Part shown: piece after piece, positions 28,180 to 38,647 of the stretch
Numbering within the stretch: position 1 is the first letter of the stretch
Layout of the letters: every line of letters begins with the position of its first letter
From: Clostridiaceae bacterium
Lineage (GTDB): Bacteria; Bacillota; Clostridia; DSM-8532
DNA length: 64,000 bases
Direction of reading: 5' to 3'
Assembly: GCA_012521705.1 (NCBI GenBank)
Contig: JAAYLX010000041.1
Location: 26,059-90,058, forward strand
The notes under the pieces: model-generated
The model's input: only the letters and a program-made list of their open reading frames with translations
The model's database searches: none
Told to the model about the DNA's origin: nothing
Position numbers and translations under genes: made by a program

Positions 28180-30258
28180 ATGCTGTTTGATGAGGGAAAA
28201 ACTTTCGGTTCCATTCCGGAAGATTATGTCTTTGCGCTTGATATCGGGACCCGTACCATCATAGGTTTGGTTGGTATTCAAAAAGACAATCAGTTTCTGG
28301 TTCAGGCTGCCGAAGTTATAGAGCATGAAAGCCGGGCAATGATGGACGGACAAATCCATAATATTGAAAAGGTCGCTCAAGGTGTCAGAAAGGTAAAAGA
28401 AGCACTGGAAAGCAGACTCGGTTATAAACTGACAAGAGTTTCCATAGCTGCTGCCGGAAGGGTTTTGAAAACTTGCAGGGTGACAGTTTCCAAGGATGTT
28501 GAGGAAGGGCAGGAAATTGACGAGCAGTTCATCAGCGCCCTTGAAATGGAAGGAATCCGTAAGGCGCAGCAGGAGATTGACACCGACACTTCTGACAAAG
28601 AAAGGGAGCAATACTATTGCGTAGGCTATAGTATTGTCAATTACTTTCTGAACGATTACGTTATTTCAAGTCTCTCCGGTCACAGGGGAAATAAAGCAGG
28701 CGCTGAAATTCTTGCAACGTTTCTGCCTCAGACAGTGGTGGACAGTTTGTATACTGTTGTTTCGAGGGCAGGACTGCAGGTTGATTATATGACTTTGGAG
28801 CCTATAGCCGCACTCAACCTTGCCATTCCGCAGGATCTCAGGCTGCTCAACCTTGCTTTGGTTGACATTGGCGCGGGAACTTCGGATATTGCTATCACGA
28901 GGTCAGGAACGGTTGTTGCCTATGCCATGGTTCCCATTGCGGGGGACGAGTTGACCGAGTGCATTGCCCAGCATTATCTTGTTGACTTTAACACTGCCGA
29001 AAAGATTAAGACCTCTTTAAGTACAAGTGACAAGGTTGTTTTCAAGGATATACTTGACAATGAGATTTGCGCAAGTTCGGAAGAAGTGCGTGTAATCATT
29101 GCCCCGGTTCTGGATAAACTGGCGAGGACCATAGTTGATAAAATTGTAGAGTATAATGGAGGCAAAGCCCCCAACGCTGTATTTCTTGTCGGCGGCGGGA
29201 GTATGATAGGCGGCCTTTGTGATATAATTTCAGACCTTCTTGGACTTCCCAATTCAAGGGTTGCTGTCCGCAACCGCAGCATGGCGAAGAATATTGTACT
29301 TGAGGAAGACAAATTACACGGACCGGAAGGTATTACCCCCCTTGGAATTATGGTCACTTCCTTTATGGAAAACCGTCAGGATTTCTATACGGTAAAAGTA
29401 AACGGTTCAAAAGTCAGAGTATATAACTCCAGACAGATGACTGTTTCAGATGCTCTTATCCTGGCCGACATTAAACCCGAGGAATTGCTGTGCAGGTCAG
29501 GTGCCAGCCTTAAATTCTTTGTTGACGGCAAAGAAAGAATTATTAGGGGAGGTTTCGGAAAACCTGCCGAGATTTATGTTAATAATAAAAAGTCACGGCT
29601 TAACAGCTTCATAGCTCCGGGCGATGACATAACGGTTATTCCCGCGGAAAACGGCGAGGACGGGAAAGCTGTTGCAAAAGAACTAATAGAGGAAGTTGTG
29701 CCCATTACTGTTGTTGAAGGGCAAAGTACTTACAAGGTTTTGCCCAGAATCTATATCAACGGCCGGGAAGTTCAGCCCGAAACACCCGTAAAAGAGGGTG
29801 ACAGAGTCGAAATACTTAAGGAATACACTTTGGAAGATTTATTGACAAAATTAAAAATAGATATCAAGTCTTACGATTTTGCTGTTAACGGCAAGCCCTA
29901 TGGTGGGAAAGCTATTATAAGACCCGGCGACTATGTGACGGCTGAAATAAAGGCTTCCGTCAAACCCGAGGAAGAGATAAAACCTGTTAAAGATGATGTA
30001 AAGGATATTGGTTCTCTTCTTAAGGAAGTGGAACAGAATATAGCCAAACGGGACGGCATCACAGTTAAAGTAAACGGTCAACTGGTCAATATCCCGCCCA
30101 AGAATACTGATTATTTATTCCTGGACGTTTTTAACTATATTGATTTCGATATCACAGCCGCCAAAGGGATTATACAACTCAGGATCAACGGCAAAAAAGC
30201 CAACTATACCGATATAATTAAATCCGGCGATTTAATCGATATATATTGGGAAGATTAG
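28180..30258 (+). CDS. FtsA-like actin-fold ATPase with long repeat-bearing C-terminus
   Basis: Residues 1 to about 395 have the FtsA/PilM fold: phosphate-1 VFALDIGTRTIIGLV, an SHS2-like insert, phosphate-2 LVDIGAGTSDIAITRSG and the adenosine motif VFLVGGGSMIGGL. Instead of the short amphipathic tail of FtsA, about 295 more residues follow. They contain at least four copies of a short pattern, NGK-like turn then GD-x-I/V-x-I, for example INGREVQPETPVKEGDRVEIL, VNGKPYGGKAIIRPGDYVTAEI and INGKKANYTDIIKSGDLIDIYW. The product is cytoplasmic and may act in division or in a pilus-like assembly. It is not next to ftsZ, so I do not assign ftsA. The ATG follows GGGGGAAAG. Confidence 0.85.
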   Translation: MLFDEGKTFGSIPEDYVFALDIGTRTIIGLVGIQKDNQFLVQAAEVIEHESRAMMDGQIHNIEKVAQGVRKVKEALESRLGYKLTRVSIAAAGRVLKTCRVTVSKDVEEGQEIDEQFISALEMEGIRKAQQEIDTDTSDKEREQYYCVGYSIVNYFLNDYVISSLSGHRGNKAGAEILATFLPQTVVDSLYTVVSRAGLQVDYMTLEPIAALNLAIPQDLRLLNLALVDIGAGTSDIAITRSGTVVAYAMVPIAGDELTECIAQHYLVDFNTAEKIKTSLSTSDKVVFKDILDNEICASSEEVRVIIAPVLDKLARTIVDKIVEYNGGKAPNAVFLVGGGSMIGGLCDIISDLLGLPNSRVAVRNRSMAKNIVLEEDKLHGPEGITPLGIMVTSFMENRQDFYTVKVNGSKVRVYNSRQMTVSDALILADIKPEELLCRSGASLKFFVDGKERIIRGGFGKPAEIYVNNKKSRLNSFIAPGDDITVIPAENGEDGKAVAKELIEEVVPITVVEGQSTYKVLPRIYINGREVQPETPVKEGDRVEILKEYTLEDLLTKLKIDIKSYDFAVNGKPYGGKAIIRPGDYVTAEIKASVKPEEEIKPVKDDVKDIGSLLKEVEQNIAKRDGITVKVNGQLVNIPPKNTDYLFLDVFNYIDFDITAAKGIIQLRINGKKANYTDIIKSGDLIDIYWED

Positions 30259-30283
30259 TCACCTGATTTTTTTGGAGGTAACA

Positions 30284-32005
30284 TTGAAACTATTAAAAGA
30301 GAATGCAGCAGAAGGCATGTTGGAGAACTTTATAAAGTACGAAAGTAACGTTACTAAAATAGTATGCCTGATGTTGGCAGCATTATATGTTAAGGATTTA
30401 GGCATAAGGATTTTTGTTGAGGGTCAGCGTTCTTTGAGTTTGATAATCTTTGTTCAAGCATCTCTGATTCTTTTATACTTTCTTGTGAGCCGTTTTCAAC
30501 ATAAGTACCAGGATTCTGAAAAACCTGAAATTTCATCCGGCTACAAAGTATTTAGAATAGTTGAAGTCACCTTATGCGCCTTATTTATAAGCACATTGTT
30601 TTATAGCGAATATTTTTATTTTGTCCCGATCCTGCCGATTGCATTTGAATGCATAAAAAGTGGATATAGAAAGGCAAGGCCATATTTGCTGTTGGGATTG
30701 ATATCCCAGCTGGTTACCCAGGCTCTGGCATCTCTATATCTTAAGCATGTAGTGTTTGAATCTGTCAGTATTTTGAGGCAGTCAATTATTATTACCTGCA
30801 TGTATGTTTTGTACACCGGATTTATTTACATTTGCGGCATTGTACATAAGGAATATGTCCGAAGCGAGGCAGAAAACAATATTCTGATTGACCGTCTCGG
30901 CGATAAATACATCCAGCTTGAGCAGGCCAAAAAGGAAATCCAGGAACATTACGATAAAGTCAGGGAAACCAACAAGAAACTTGAGGAAACAAACGAGAAA
31001 TTAACCGCAAGTATTGCGGAGTTCTATACTCTCCAGCAGATTTCCCAGGCCATTACCTCTATTTTTTATATGAATGAGCTTTTGAAGTTTGTTAACGACA
31101 TAATAATGGGGGTAATGGGAGCCCTTCATTCAACCATAGCACTGTGTTACGGACCATATAACAAACTGAAGGTACAGGTTTCCAGTATCTACGACAGAAA
31201 GGAACTGGCCATAGTATCCGACTATATCAATACCGATGTCTTAAAACCATGTACCACTGAAGGCAAATCCATGATTGACAACAATGTCAATCCTGAGTGT
31301 TATCCTTTTACAATAGGGCGTAATATTAAGTCATTGATCTGTGTTCCCTTCCTTGCAAAAGGAAACCCGCTGGGCGTGGTTTTGATAGAGCACAGTTTCA
31401 AAGATGCATTCAACAGTGAAAATGTCAGGCTTCTTGAGATTATATGCCAGCAGGTTAGTATAGCTATTGAAAATGCCAGACTTTATCAGCAAATGCACGA
31501 CCTGGCGACCATGGACGGACTGACAGGGGCATATAACCGACTGTACTTCCAGGACAAGATTCTTGAGGAATTTAACAGGGCAAAAGAAGAAGAATATGAA
31601 CTTTCACTTATTATTTTCGATATAGACCACTTTAAGAAGTTCAATGACACCTACGGGCATCTGTTTGGCGACAAGGTCCTCAAATCCATATCGGCATATA
31701 TTCAGAGAACCCTCAGAAAAGAGGATATTTTCGCCCGGTTCGGCGGGGAAGAGTTTGTCATACTTATGCCTCATACCTCCCTGCAGCAGGCAGTGGAAAA
31801 GGCCGAGGAAATAAGAAAAGGAATCGCAAGCCTGACCATTACCGACAGAGTTGTGGAAGCTTCGGTAAATATCAGTTTGGGCGTATCATCAATACCACAT
31901 ACGGCCAATAATCCCAACGAGCTTGTAAGAACTGCCGATGACGCCCTGTATGAAGCCAAAGAAAGCGGCAGAAACAATGTCAAAGTGGCAAAGCCGGTGA
32001 ATTAA
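30284..32005 (+). CDS. Membrane GAF-GGDEF diguanylate cyclase
   Basis: This 573-residue protein probably makes cyclic di-GMP. Residues about 20-190 hold five or six hydrophobic helices, followed by a coiled coil (about 195-245), a GAF-like domain (about 250-405) and a GGDEF domain. The active site is GGEEF (RFGGEEFVILMPHTS), preceded by RKED, a fitting RxxD inhibitory site, so product feedback is expected. The start is set at TTG 30284, four bases after GGAGGT. The gene is 25 bases from the FtsA-like gene and may be cotranscribed. The membrane part has no named sensor family that I recognise. Confidence 0.92.
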   Translation: MKLLKENAAEGMLENFIKYESNVTKIVCLMLAALYVKDLGIRIFVEGQRSLSLIIFVQASLILLYFLVSRFQHKYQDSEKPEISSGYKVFRIVEVTLCALFISTLFYSEYFYFVPILPIAFECIKSGYRKARPYLLLGLISQLVTQALASLYLKHVVFESVSILRQSIIITCMYVLYTGFIYICGIVHKEYVRSEAENNILIDRLGDKYIQLEQAKKEIQEHYDKVRETNKKLEETNEKLTASIAEFYTLQQISQAITSIFYMNELLKFVNDIIMGVMGALHSTIALCYGPYNKLKVQVSSIYDRKELAIVSDYINTDVLKPCTTEGKSMIDNNVNPECYPFTIGRNIKSLICVPFLAKGNPLGVVLIEHSFKDAFNSENVRLLEIICQQVSIAIENARLYQQMHDLATMDGLTGAYNRLYFQDKILEEFNRAKEEEYELSLIIFDIDHFKKFNDTYGHLFGDKVLKSISAYIQRTLRKEDIFARFGGEEFVILMPHTSLQQAVEKAEEIRKGIASLTITDRVVEASVNISLGVSSIPHTANNPNELVRTADDALYEAKESGRNNVKVAKPVN

Positions 32006-32150
32006 AAGAATCCGGGGAAAATAAAAACTCCGGACAAATCTTGTAATTAAGATAAGTCCGAAGCAATAAAGGAATAATCATTATATTCAGATTTCATCAT
32101 AATGTCTCCGTATAAGAAGTTCTGCTTTTTATCCGCAGTTATGTTCCAAC

Positions 32151-32190
32151 AATGAAGTTATGCGTTTGCAATAACTTCATTTTCATGTTT
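32151..32190 (+). terminator. Plus-strand terminator embedded in the 3' end of cheW
   Basis: AATGAAGTTAT (32151-32161) and ATAACTTCATT (32171-32181) form a perfect 11-bp stem with a nine-base loop, followed by TTTCATGTTTTTC in the plus direction. It would end the GGDEF transcript inside the last codons of convergent cheW. Confidence 0.6.
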
Positions 32191-32643
32191 TTCTACAATT
32201 TCTTTAACCTGCTGTTCCTCGTCGGGAGTCAGAACCTTTTCCAGGTTCAGCATGAGTATCAGTTTTTCACCGAGCTTGGCAACTCCGGAAAGGAATCGTC
32301 TGTCGAAGCTTGTGAGAGTCTCCGGCGCTGGTTCAATATCTTCGTCAGGTACTTTCGCTATTTCAGACACGCTGTCCACAATAAAACCTAAAAGCATGCC
32401 GTTGGAATTGACAATCAAAATCTTGGTGCTTTCGTCATTTTCCTTATCGGGCATTTTGAAGCGCTTTCTCAGATTAAAAACTGTGAGCACCTTTCCCCTG
32501 AGATTCAACAACCCTTCTATGAACGGGGGTGTGTTGGGGACTTTAAATATCTCCTGCGGATTAATAATCTGAAATATATCTGTTATACTTATTCCAAAAG
32601 ACTCATCGGCAATCTGGAATATTACAAGTTGCTGCAATGCCAT
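32158..32643 (-). CDS. cheW: Chemotaxis coupling protein CheW
   Basis: CheW (161 residues) links receptors to the kinase CheA. It shows the family pattern: LVIFQIADESFGISITDIFQI at the start, then PFIEGLLNLRGKVLTVFNLR, the conserved LNLRG turn, and VSEIAKVPDEDIEPAP. GGAGG precedes the ATG. It is a lone copy with no cheA, cheY or receptor nearby, so it may belong to a dispersed chemotaxis set or serve a non-motility pathway. The last codons overlap a stem-loop that looks like the terminator of the opposing GGDEF gene. Confidence 0.95.
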   Translation of the reverse strand: MALQQLVIFQIADESFGISITDIFQIINPQEIFKVPNTPPFIEGLLNLRGKVLTVFNLRKRFKMPDKENDESTKILIVNSNGMLLGFIVDSVSEIAKVPDEDIEPAPETLTSFDRRFLSGVAKLGEKLILMLNLEKVLTPDEEQQVKEIVEKHENEVIANA

Positions 32644-32720
32644 ATCAATACCTCCAACTCATTCTCAGATATAATTACCCTAAATTAGCACAGGAATAAC
32701 ATATAACTGTGAATTATTTG

Positions 32721-33917
32721 TCATGTTCTGTAGGAACCATTAATTTTGACGTAATCATAGGTTAAATCACAAGTCCAGATTCTGTCGCTGACATTCCCCG
32801 CCTTGAAATCCAGAGTAATTACAACTTCTTTTTGCCGGAGAATATTTAATGCTTTTTCTTCGTCAAAGTTGCATGCGATACCGTTATGGCATACCATAAG
32901 ATCGCCCAGGAATATATCGGTTTTGTCAGGATCAAATTTTGCGCCCGAATAGCCTGCGGCAGTGAAAATTCTGCCCCAGTTGGCGTCGTTTCCGAAAATT
33001 GCTGTCTTTACCAGCGGTGATTTTGCAATGGCATTCAGGATAAGGTGTGCGCTTTCTCTGTCAGATAAGTTATTAACACGGATTTCAATGAGCTTTGTAG
33101 CGCCTTCCCCGTCTCCAGCCAGCATTTTTGCCAGGGTAACCGATACTTCCTCCAACGCAAATACAAATGCGTCATAGTTGGCGTCTTCTTCTGTTATAGG
33201 ATTATTTCCTGCCATTCCGTTGGCGAGAATGAGAACTTTATCGCAGACACTGGTGTCGCCATCAACAGAAATCCTGTTGAAAGACCTTTCGGCAACAGTC
33301 CTGAGAGCCTTGTCCAAAAGCTGCTGTGATATGGCTGCATCTGTGGTAATAACAGAAATCATGGTTGCCATATTCGGGTGAATCATACCCGAACCTTTTG
33401 CCATTCCGCCAATGGTAACAGTTTTGCCGTCAATCAAAAATGTTTTTGAAGCCTCTTTAGGGTAGGTATCGGTGGTCATAATCGCTTTTGCAGCTTCTGA
33501 ACCTCCGTCCGGAGTCAAGTTTCCAAAAGCATTTTCCAAACCGTTTTTGATTTTTTCCAGGTCAAGGGGAAAACCGATTACTCCGGTGGAGCCCAGCATA
33601 ACTTCTTCGGGGCTGCATCCTACAAGTGAGGCGGCCAACTCTGCCATGCGGGCGGCGTCTTTATCGCCCCGTTCGCCTACGCAGGCATTTGCACAGCCGC
33701 TGTTGATAACTACCGCTTTTGCAGAACCCTTTTTTATTTTATCCATTGTCCATTTAAGGGAATGGCCTTTGACAATATTTGTTGTAAAAATTCCGGCTGC
33801 TGTTGCGGTTGTGTCGGAAACAATCAGAGCCAGATCCTTATTGTTGTTTTTCTTAAGTCCACAGGCAACTCCTGCGGCCTTGAAACCCATAGGGGCTGTA
33901 ACTCCTGATTTTGACAT
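32721..33917 (-). CDS. argJ: Bifunctional ornithine acetyltransferase / N-acetylglutamate synthase
   Basis: ArgJ (398 residues) recycles the acetyl group in arginine synthesis. The self-cleavage site is HPNMATM, whose Thr becomes the nucleophile of the beta chain (about residue 180); GGMAKGSGMI precedes it. GCANACVGERGDKDA and GNDANWGRIFTAAGYSG are further family signatures. The start is ATG 33917, with GGAGG six bases upstream; an upstream in-frame start at 33932 lies before that site and is unlikely. No other arg gene is adjacent, which is unusual, since argC-J-B-D often form one unit. Whether it is mono- or bifunctional cannot be read from sequence. Confidence 0.95.
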   Translation of the reverse strand: MSKSGVTAPMGFKAAGVACGLKKNNNKDLALIVSDTTATAAGIFTTNIVKGHSLKWTMDKIKKGSAKAVVINSGCANACVGERGDKDAARMAELAASLVGCSPEEVMLGSTGVIGFPLDLEKIKNGLENAFGNLTPDGGSEAAKAIMTTDTYPKEASKTFLIDGKTVTIGGMAKGSGMIHPNMATMISVITTDAAISQQLLDKALRTVAERSFNRISVDGDTSVCDKVLILANGMAGNNPITEEDANYDAFVFALEEVSVTLAKMLAGDGEGATKLIEIRVNNLSDRESAHLILNAIAKSPLVKTAIFGNDANWGRIFTAAGYSGAKFDPDKTDIFLGDLMVCHNGIACNFDEEKALNILRQKEVVITLDFKAGNVSDRIWTCDLTYDYVKINGSYRT

Positions 33918-34105
33918 AATGCGCCTCCACATAATTTTCTTTATTTTAAACCAATTGAAGTTTTGCTTGCAATAGGGTTTGAAATAAATACTCCACTGCT
34001 TTGATACTTCGCAGAAATAAGGTATAATAAGATTAATGTTTTAAATTATTTATGCCATACCCGTGAATTTTGTAAAAAATAAAAATACCAGCGAGGGTGA
34101 TATTA

Positions 34106-34405
34106 GTGAATAGTAAACTGAAAGACAAATATACTGATCAACTTTTTGAGGCCATACTTACTCTTGAAACAGTCGATGAATGTTACAGTTTCTTTGAGGA
34201 TTTAGGGACAATTGCCGAAATAAAGGCTTTTGCCCAGAGATTTGCTGTTGCCAGCATGCTCACTGAAAAGAAAACTTACAGGGAAATCCACGAACAGACA
34301 GGAGCAAGCGAGGCAACAATAAGCAGGGTTAACAGGGCCTTGAATTATGGCGCGGATGGGTATAAACTTGCTCTTGAGCGCTTAAATAAAAGGAGTAAAG
34401 AATAA
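34106..34405 (+). CDS. YerC/YecD family TrpR-like protein
   Basis: This 99-residue protein belongs to the TrpR-like YerC/YecD family of small helix-turn-helix proteins. The DNA-binding part is EIHEQTGASEATISRVNRAL. The start is set at GTG 34106 because GAGGG ends nine bases before it; GTG 34097 directly abuts that site. The stop TAA (34403-34405) touches the ATG of secA, so the two are translated from one transcript. The ligand and targets are unknown. Confidence 0.88.
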   Translation: MNSKLKDKYTDQLFEAILTLETVDECYSFFEDLGTIAEIKAFAQRFAVASMLTEKKTYREIHEQTGASEATISRVNRALNYGADGYKLALERLNKRSKE

Positions 34406-37141
34406 ATGAAGCTTTTGGAGAAGATTTTTGGCAGTTATGCGGACAAAGAATTAAAGAGGATTAAACCTATTGTTGATCATATAGAAAACCTGGGACCGGA
34501 AATTGCAAAACTGACCGACGCCCAGTTAAGACAAAAGACAGATGAATTTAAAAAAAGACTCTCCCAGGGGGAGACTTTGGATGATATATTACCTGAGGCC
34601 TATGCGGTAGTTCGTGAAGCTGCAACCAGGGTCATAGGAGAACGCCATTTCAGAGTCCAGCTCATAGGCGGCATAATTCTGCACCAGGGCCGTATCGCAG
34701 AAATGAAAACCGGTGAAGGTAAAACTTTGACGGCAACCCTGCCGTTGTATCTCAATGCCCTTACAGGCAAAGGAGCCCATTTGGTTACGGTCAATGACTA
34801 TCTAGCAAAATACCAGGCCGAACTCATGGGTAAGATTTATAATTTCCTTGGCCTGAGCGTGGGCGTAATCATTCACGGCCTGGATAACAACCAGAGAAAG
34901 GAAGCCTATGCCTGTGATATTACCTACGGAACCAACAACGAGTTCGGATTTGATTATTTGCGTGACAACATGGTGGTTTACAAGGACCACATGGTCCAGA
35001 GGGGACTTAATTACGCCATTGTTGACGAAGTTGACTCGATATTGATAGATGAGGCAAGGACCCCGCTAATTATTTCTGGGCAGGGTGAAAAATCAACGGA
35101 CCTGTACGAGAAAGTTGATGTATTCGTAAGAAGGCTTTCAAAAGCAATTTTTAAAGAGACAGATGACAAAGAATTCGCCGATGAAACCGATGCAGACTAT
35201 ATAGTAGATGAAAAGGCCCATACCGCGACATTGACAGCAAAGGGTGTTGAAAAGGCCGAAAAGTACTTCGGCGTTGAGAACCTTTCCGATATAGAAAACA
35301 TGACTCTTTCACACCACATTAACCAGGCTCTGAAGGCCCATGGTCTGATGAGAAAAGATGTGGACTATGTGGTAAAGGACGATGAAGTAATTATTGTCGA
35401 TGAGTTCACAGGAAGACTGATGTATGGAAGAAGATATTCCGACGGTCTCCACCAGGCGATAGAAGCCAAGGAAGGCGTAAAAGTGGAACATGAGAGTAAA
35501 ACCCTTGCCACTATAACCTTCCAGAACTATTTCAGAATGTATAGCAAGCTTGCGGGTATGACAGGTACCGCGCTTACCGAGGAGCAGGAATTCAGGGCAA
35601 TATACAACCTGGATGTTATTCCCATTCCTACAAACCTCCCCGTAATTCGTGTGGATCATGACGATGTGGTTTACAAAACCAAGAGAGGAAAGTTTAATGC
35701 AGTTCTTCAGGATATCATAGAGAGCAATAAAAAAGGCCAGCCTGTATTGGTTGGTACCATTTCCATTGAAACTTCCGAAATGCTGAGTAATCTTCTGAAG
35801 AAACACGGTATAAAACATAATGTCCTCAATGCCAAGTATCATGAGAAAGAAGCTGAAATAGTCGCCCAGGCAGGGAAATATGGTGCGGTTACAATATCCA
35901 CCAATATGGCCGGCCGTGGTACCGACATAAAACTTGGAGGTAACCCCGAGTTTCTTGCCAAACAGGAGATGCGCAAGATGGGGATGGATGAGGCTCTTAT
36001 TGCCGCCTCAGTGAGCTTCAATGAAACTGATGACGAAGAAATATTAAAGGCCAGGAAAATTTTCAAAGAGCTTCATGACAAGTTCAAAGTTGAAACCGAC
36101 AGAGAGAAGGAGCTTGTAATAAAAGCCGGAGGCCTCAAGATAATAGGTACCGAACGGCATGAATCCCGCCGTATCGACAACCAGTTGAGAGGACGTTCAG
36201 GAAGACAGGGAGACCCGGGCGAATCCCGCTTTTATATTTCTCTTGAAGATGACCTGATGCGTTTATTCGGTTCAGAGCGTATTGAACGCATGGTGGATGC
36301 ACTTGGGCTTGAAGAGGACCAGCCTATTGAAGCAAAACTGCTTTCAAATGCTATTGAAAGCGCCCAGAAGAAGATAGAGGGCATTAACTTCCAGCGGCGC
36401 AAGAATGTCCTTGAGTACGACGATGTCATGAATAAACAGCGTGAAGTTATTTATTCACAGCGCGCCATGGTTTTGAATGATGAAAATATCAAGAGTTATA
36501 TAGAAAAGATGATAGACAACATTTCCGGCAGCATAGTCAGCATGTACTGCAGTGAGAGCGCAAATCCTGCAGACTGGGACATAAGTTCACTGGTCAATTA
36601 TGCAGAGACCATTATGTTGCCCAAGGGAACCCTCAATGCAAAGGAAATCGGAAGTTCCATAAAAACTTCCCAGGAGCTGAGGGAACTGATACGCGACAAG
36701 GCCATGAGGCTGTACCAGCAAAAAGAGCAGGAATTCGGGGAAGAACTCATGCGCGAGCTTGAAAGGCGCATTCTGCTTAAAACTGTGGACGAGAAATGGA
36801 TGGATCATATTGATAATATGGACCAGCTTAAATACGGTATTGGTCTTAGAGCTTACGGACAGCATGATCCTGTTGTTGAATACAAACGTGAAGGCTTTGA
36901 AATGTTTGATGAAATGATAAATAACATTCAGCAGGATACTGTTAAGATGCTTCTCCGTATCCAAAAAGAACATGTAACGGTTAAGCGTGAGCAAGTAGCA
37001 AAACCCACAGAGGCAAGCCATGGCGACAGCGGCCCGCAAAAACCTGTAAAGCGGGATGCTGTAAAGGTAGGAAGAAATGATCCCTGCCCGTGCGGAAGCG
37101 GCAAGAAATACAAGAAGTGCTGCGGCGCCAACCAAGGTTGA
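34406..37141 (+). CDS. secA: Preprotein translocase ATPase SecA
   Basis: SecA (911 residues) drives export through SecYEG. Walker A is [20 protein letters not shown] (about residue 97), Walker B region [18 protein letters not shown] (about 207), and motif VI region [16 protein letters not shown]. The C-terminal zinc motif [16 protein letters not shown] gives C-x-C-x8-CC. AAAGGAG lies within the end of the upstream yerC-like gene. This is the housekeeping SecA by length and zinc tail. prfB, its frequent downstream partner, is absent; a TPR protein follows instead. Confidence 0.98.
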   Translation: MKLLEKIFGSYADKELKRIKPIVDHIENLGPEIAKLTDAQLRQKTDEFKKRLSQGETLDDILPEAYAVVREAATRVIGERHFRVQLIGGIILHQGRIAEMKTGEGKTLTATLPLYLNALTGKGAHLVTVNDYLAKYQAELMGKIYNFLGLSVGVIIHGLDNNQRKEAYACDITYGTNNEFGFDYLRDNMVVYKDHMVQRGLNYAIVDEVDSILIDEARTPLIISGQGEKSTDLYEKVDVFVRRLSKAIFKETDDKEFADETDADYIVDEKAHTATLTAKGVEKAEKYFGVENLSDIENMTLSHHINQALKAHGLMRKDVDYVVKDDEVIIVDEFTGRLMYGRRYSDGLHQAIEAKEGVKVEHESKTLATITFQNYFRMYSKLAGMTGTALTEEQEFRAIYNLDVIPIPTNLPVIRVDHDDVVYKTKRGKFNAVLQDIIESNKKGQPVLVGTISIETSEMLSNLLKKHGIKHNVLNAKYHEKEAEIVAQAGKYGAVTISTNMAGRGTDIKLGGNPEFLAKQEMRKMGMDEALIAASVSFNETDDEEILKARKIFKELHDKFKVETDREKELVIKAGGLKIIGTERHESRRIDNQLRGRSGRQGDPGESRFYISLEDDLMRLFGSERIERMVDALGLEEDQPIEAKLLSNAIESAQKKIEGINFQRRKNVLEYDDVMNKQREVIYSQRAMVLNDENIKSYIEKMIDNISGSIVSMYCSESANPADWDISSLVNYAETIMLPKGTLNAKEIGSSIKTSQELRELIRDKAMRLYQQKEQEFGEELMRELERRILLKTVDEKWMDHIDNMDQLKYGIGLRAYGQHDPVVEYKREGFEMFDEMINNIQQDTVKMLLRIQKEHVTVKREQVAKPTEASHGDSGPQKPVKRDAVKVGRNDPCPCGSGKKYKKCCGANQG

Positions 37142-37359
37142 AAGATTAATTTATTTGTTTTGTCATATTATTAAATTATTGATGTAAATTTACCGTTATA
37201 AATATATAGTGATATATATTTTGTTAAATCATGATAAAATATAATTTGGATTGAACATTTTCACAATTTTATATATCTGGTTCAGCCTTGGTTTCATCTA
37301 TGCCCAGCCTATGCCTTGTCTTGCCAATTATTTGATTTTACTTTTTCTGGAGGGTTAGT

Positions 37360-38553
37360 ATGTTTAGTATTAGTGAAGAACTGTCTAATTATCAACCCAT
37401 CGACCTGGCTAACATCGAGAATAAAATCGGTGCCATACCGGAGGACATTAAAATGGCCACCGAATTATATAATAAAGCCCTTTCGGAGATGGGCAACAAA
37501 AACGAGGATATAGCGATAATCGCACTGAAAAAGGCAATTTCTCTGTATCCCGATTTTTATGAGGCCATGAACCTGTTGGGGCTCTGTTATTTAAGTCTCG
37601 GTGAAAGTGATAAAGCGAGGGAGCAGTTTTCCAGGGTTATCAAACTGGATGACAGCGGGTTGCGCGCCAACCGGTATCTCAACCAACTGGACGGAACTTC
37701 TGAAGATGATGTCAAAAAACCATCTAACACAAAAAGACGTTCAAAACCAGCATCCAACCTTCTTTCCAAAGTGGCGACCGGTCTGGCTCCAGAGTCAAAA
37801 CCCAATTATTATTTGAAGTACATAGCCGGATTTGTCGCAGGCATTCTTGTATTTCTCATTGTCTGGCTTCTATTGCCGGGAAATAAACCGCTTATTATAG
37901 ATTTTTCAGGCTTGCTTGGTAAATCGGCCAAGTACCAGGCAAAAATCGAAGAGCTTCAAAAAGAAATACTTAATTACGACAATTTGCTTAACGAGACCCA
38001 GACAGCGCTTAAATCCGCAGATGAGAAAGAACGGCAGCTTCAGGACAGATTAGACCAGTTCATAGTATGGACCAATAATCTGCGGGAACTGGACAAACTC
38101 TTCTATGAAGGCAAGTATAAAGAGGTAGTGGTCCAGATAGAGAAAAACCTGTCAGGTCTTGATATGCCTGATGAAATTAAGAAGGAGATAGACGCCATAA
38201 ACGAAAAGGCAAAGCCAAAATCTATAGGCCAGTTCTATGAATCGGCAAGAAGCATATACAATTCCAATTCAAGGGCGAAGGATCCGGCGAAATACGCCCT
38301 GGCAGCTGATGAATACAGAATGGCCATAAAAATTATTGAAGAGCTGGATGAAAAACCTAACTACACAGCTGAAATCTATTACTATGGCGGGAAAGCCATT
38401 GCTTTGTCCGAATCCCCCAACAAACAGCAGGCGGATGAAGAAGCTGTTTCCTGTTTTGAGAAGGTAATCTCTATCGCACCGAGGTCCACTCTTGCCAATT
38501 ATGCGAGGGCAAGGATAAATGAGATAGAAGAAGGCATAGCAATAAAGCATTAA
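37360..38553 (+). CDS. TPR-repeat single-pass membrane protein
   Basis: The 397-residue protein has an N-terminal cytoplasmic TPR region (about 25-105, including YPDFYEAMNLLGLCYLSLGE), a single membrane helix near residues 152-174 (AGFVAGILVFLIVWLLL), a coiled coil (about 185-230) and a second TPR-like region (about 235-390, with FYEGKYKEVVVQIEKNL). This points to a scaffold at the membrane. GGAGG precedes the ATG. It lies 218 bases after secA with its own terminator. I do not recognise a named family; a role in cell envelope assembly is only a guess. Confidence 0.85.
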   Translation: MFSISEELSNYQPIDLANIENKIGAIPEDIKMATELYNKALSEMGNKNEDIAIIALKKAISLYPDFYEAMNLLGLCYLSLGESDKAREQFSRVIKLDDSGLRANRYLNQLDGTSEDDVKKPSNTKRRSKPASNLLSKVATGLAPESKPNYYLKYIAGFVAGILVFLIVWLLLPGNKPLIIDFSGLLGKSAKYQAKIEELQKEILNYDNLLNETQTALKSADEKERQLQDRLDQFIVWTNNLRELDKLFYEGKYKEVVVQIEKNLSGLDMPDEIKKEIDAINEKAKPKSIGQFYESARSIYNSNSRAKDPAKYALAADEYRMAIKIIEELDEKPNYTAEIYYYGGKAIALSESPNKQQADEEAVSCFEKVISIAPRSTLANYARARINEIEEGIAIKH

Positions 38554-38569
38554 TGTGAAAGCAATATTT

Positions 38570-38604
38570 AAGGCGCTGAGGGAAATTCCCCAGCGCCTTT
38601 TATA
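38570..38604. terminator. Terminator shared by the TPR gene and pfp
   Basis: AAGGCGCTG (38570-38578) pairs with CAGCGCCTT (38591-38599), extended by GGGAA/TTCCC past a bulged A. A short T run follows on the plus strand. It lies between convergent genes and may serve both. Confidence 0.8.
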
Positions 38605-38647
38605 ACATTTTTTCAGATTAAAAATCTTTGCAAACTTGCCTGTTAAC

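Noticed and set aside
28180..30258. Naming the FtsA-like gene ftsA
   Set aside because: The C-terminus lacks the FtsA membrane helix, the protein is far longer than FtsA, and no ftsZ or ftsQ is nearby.
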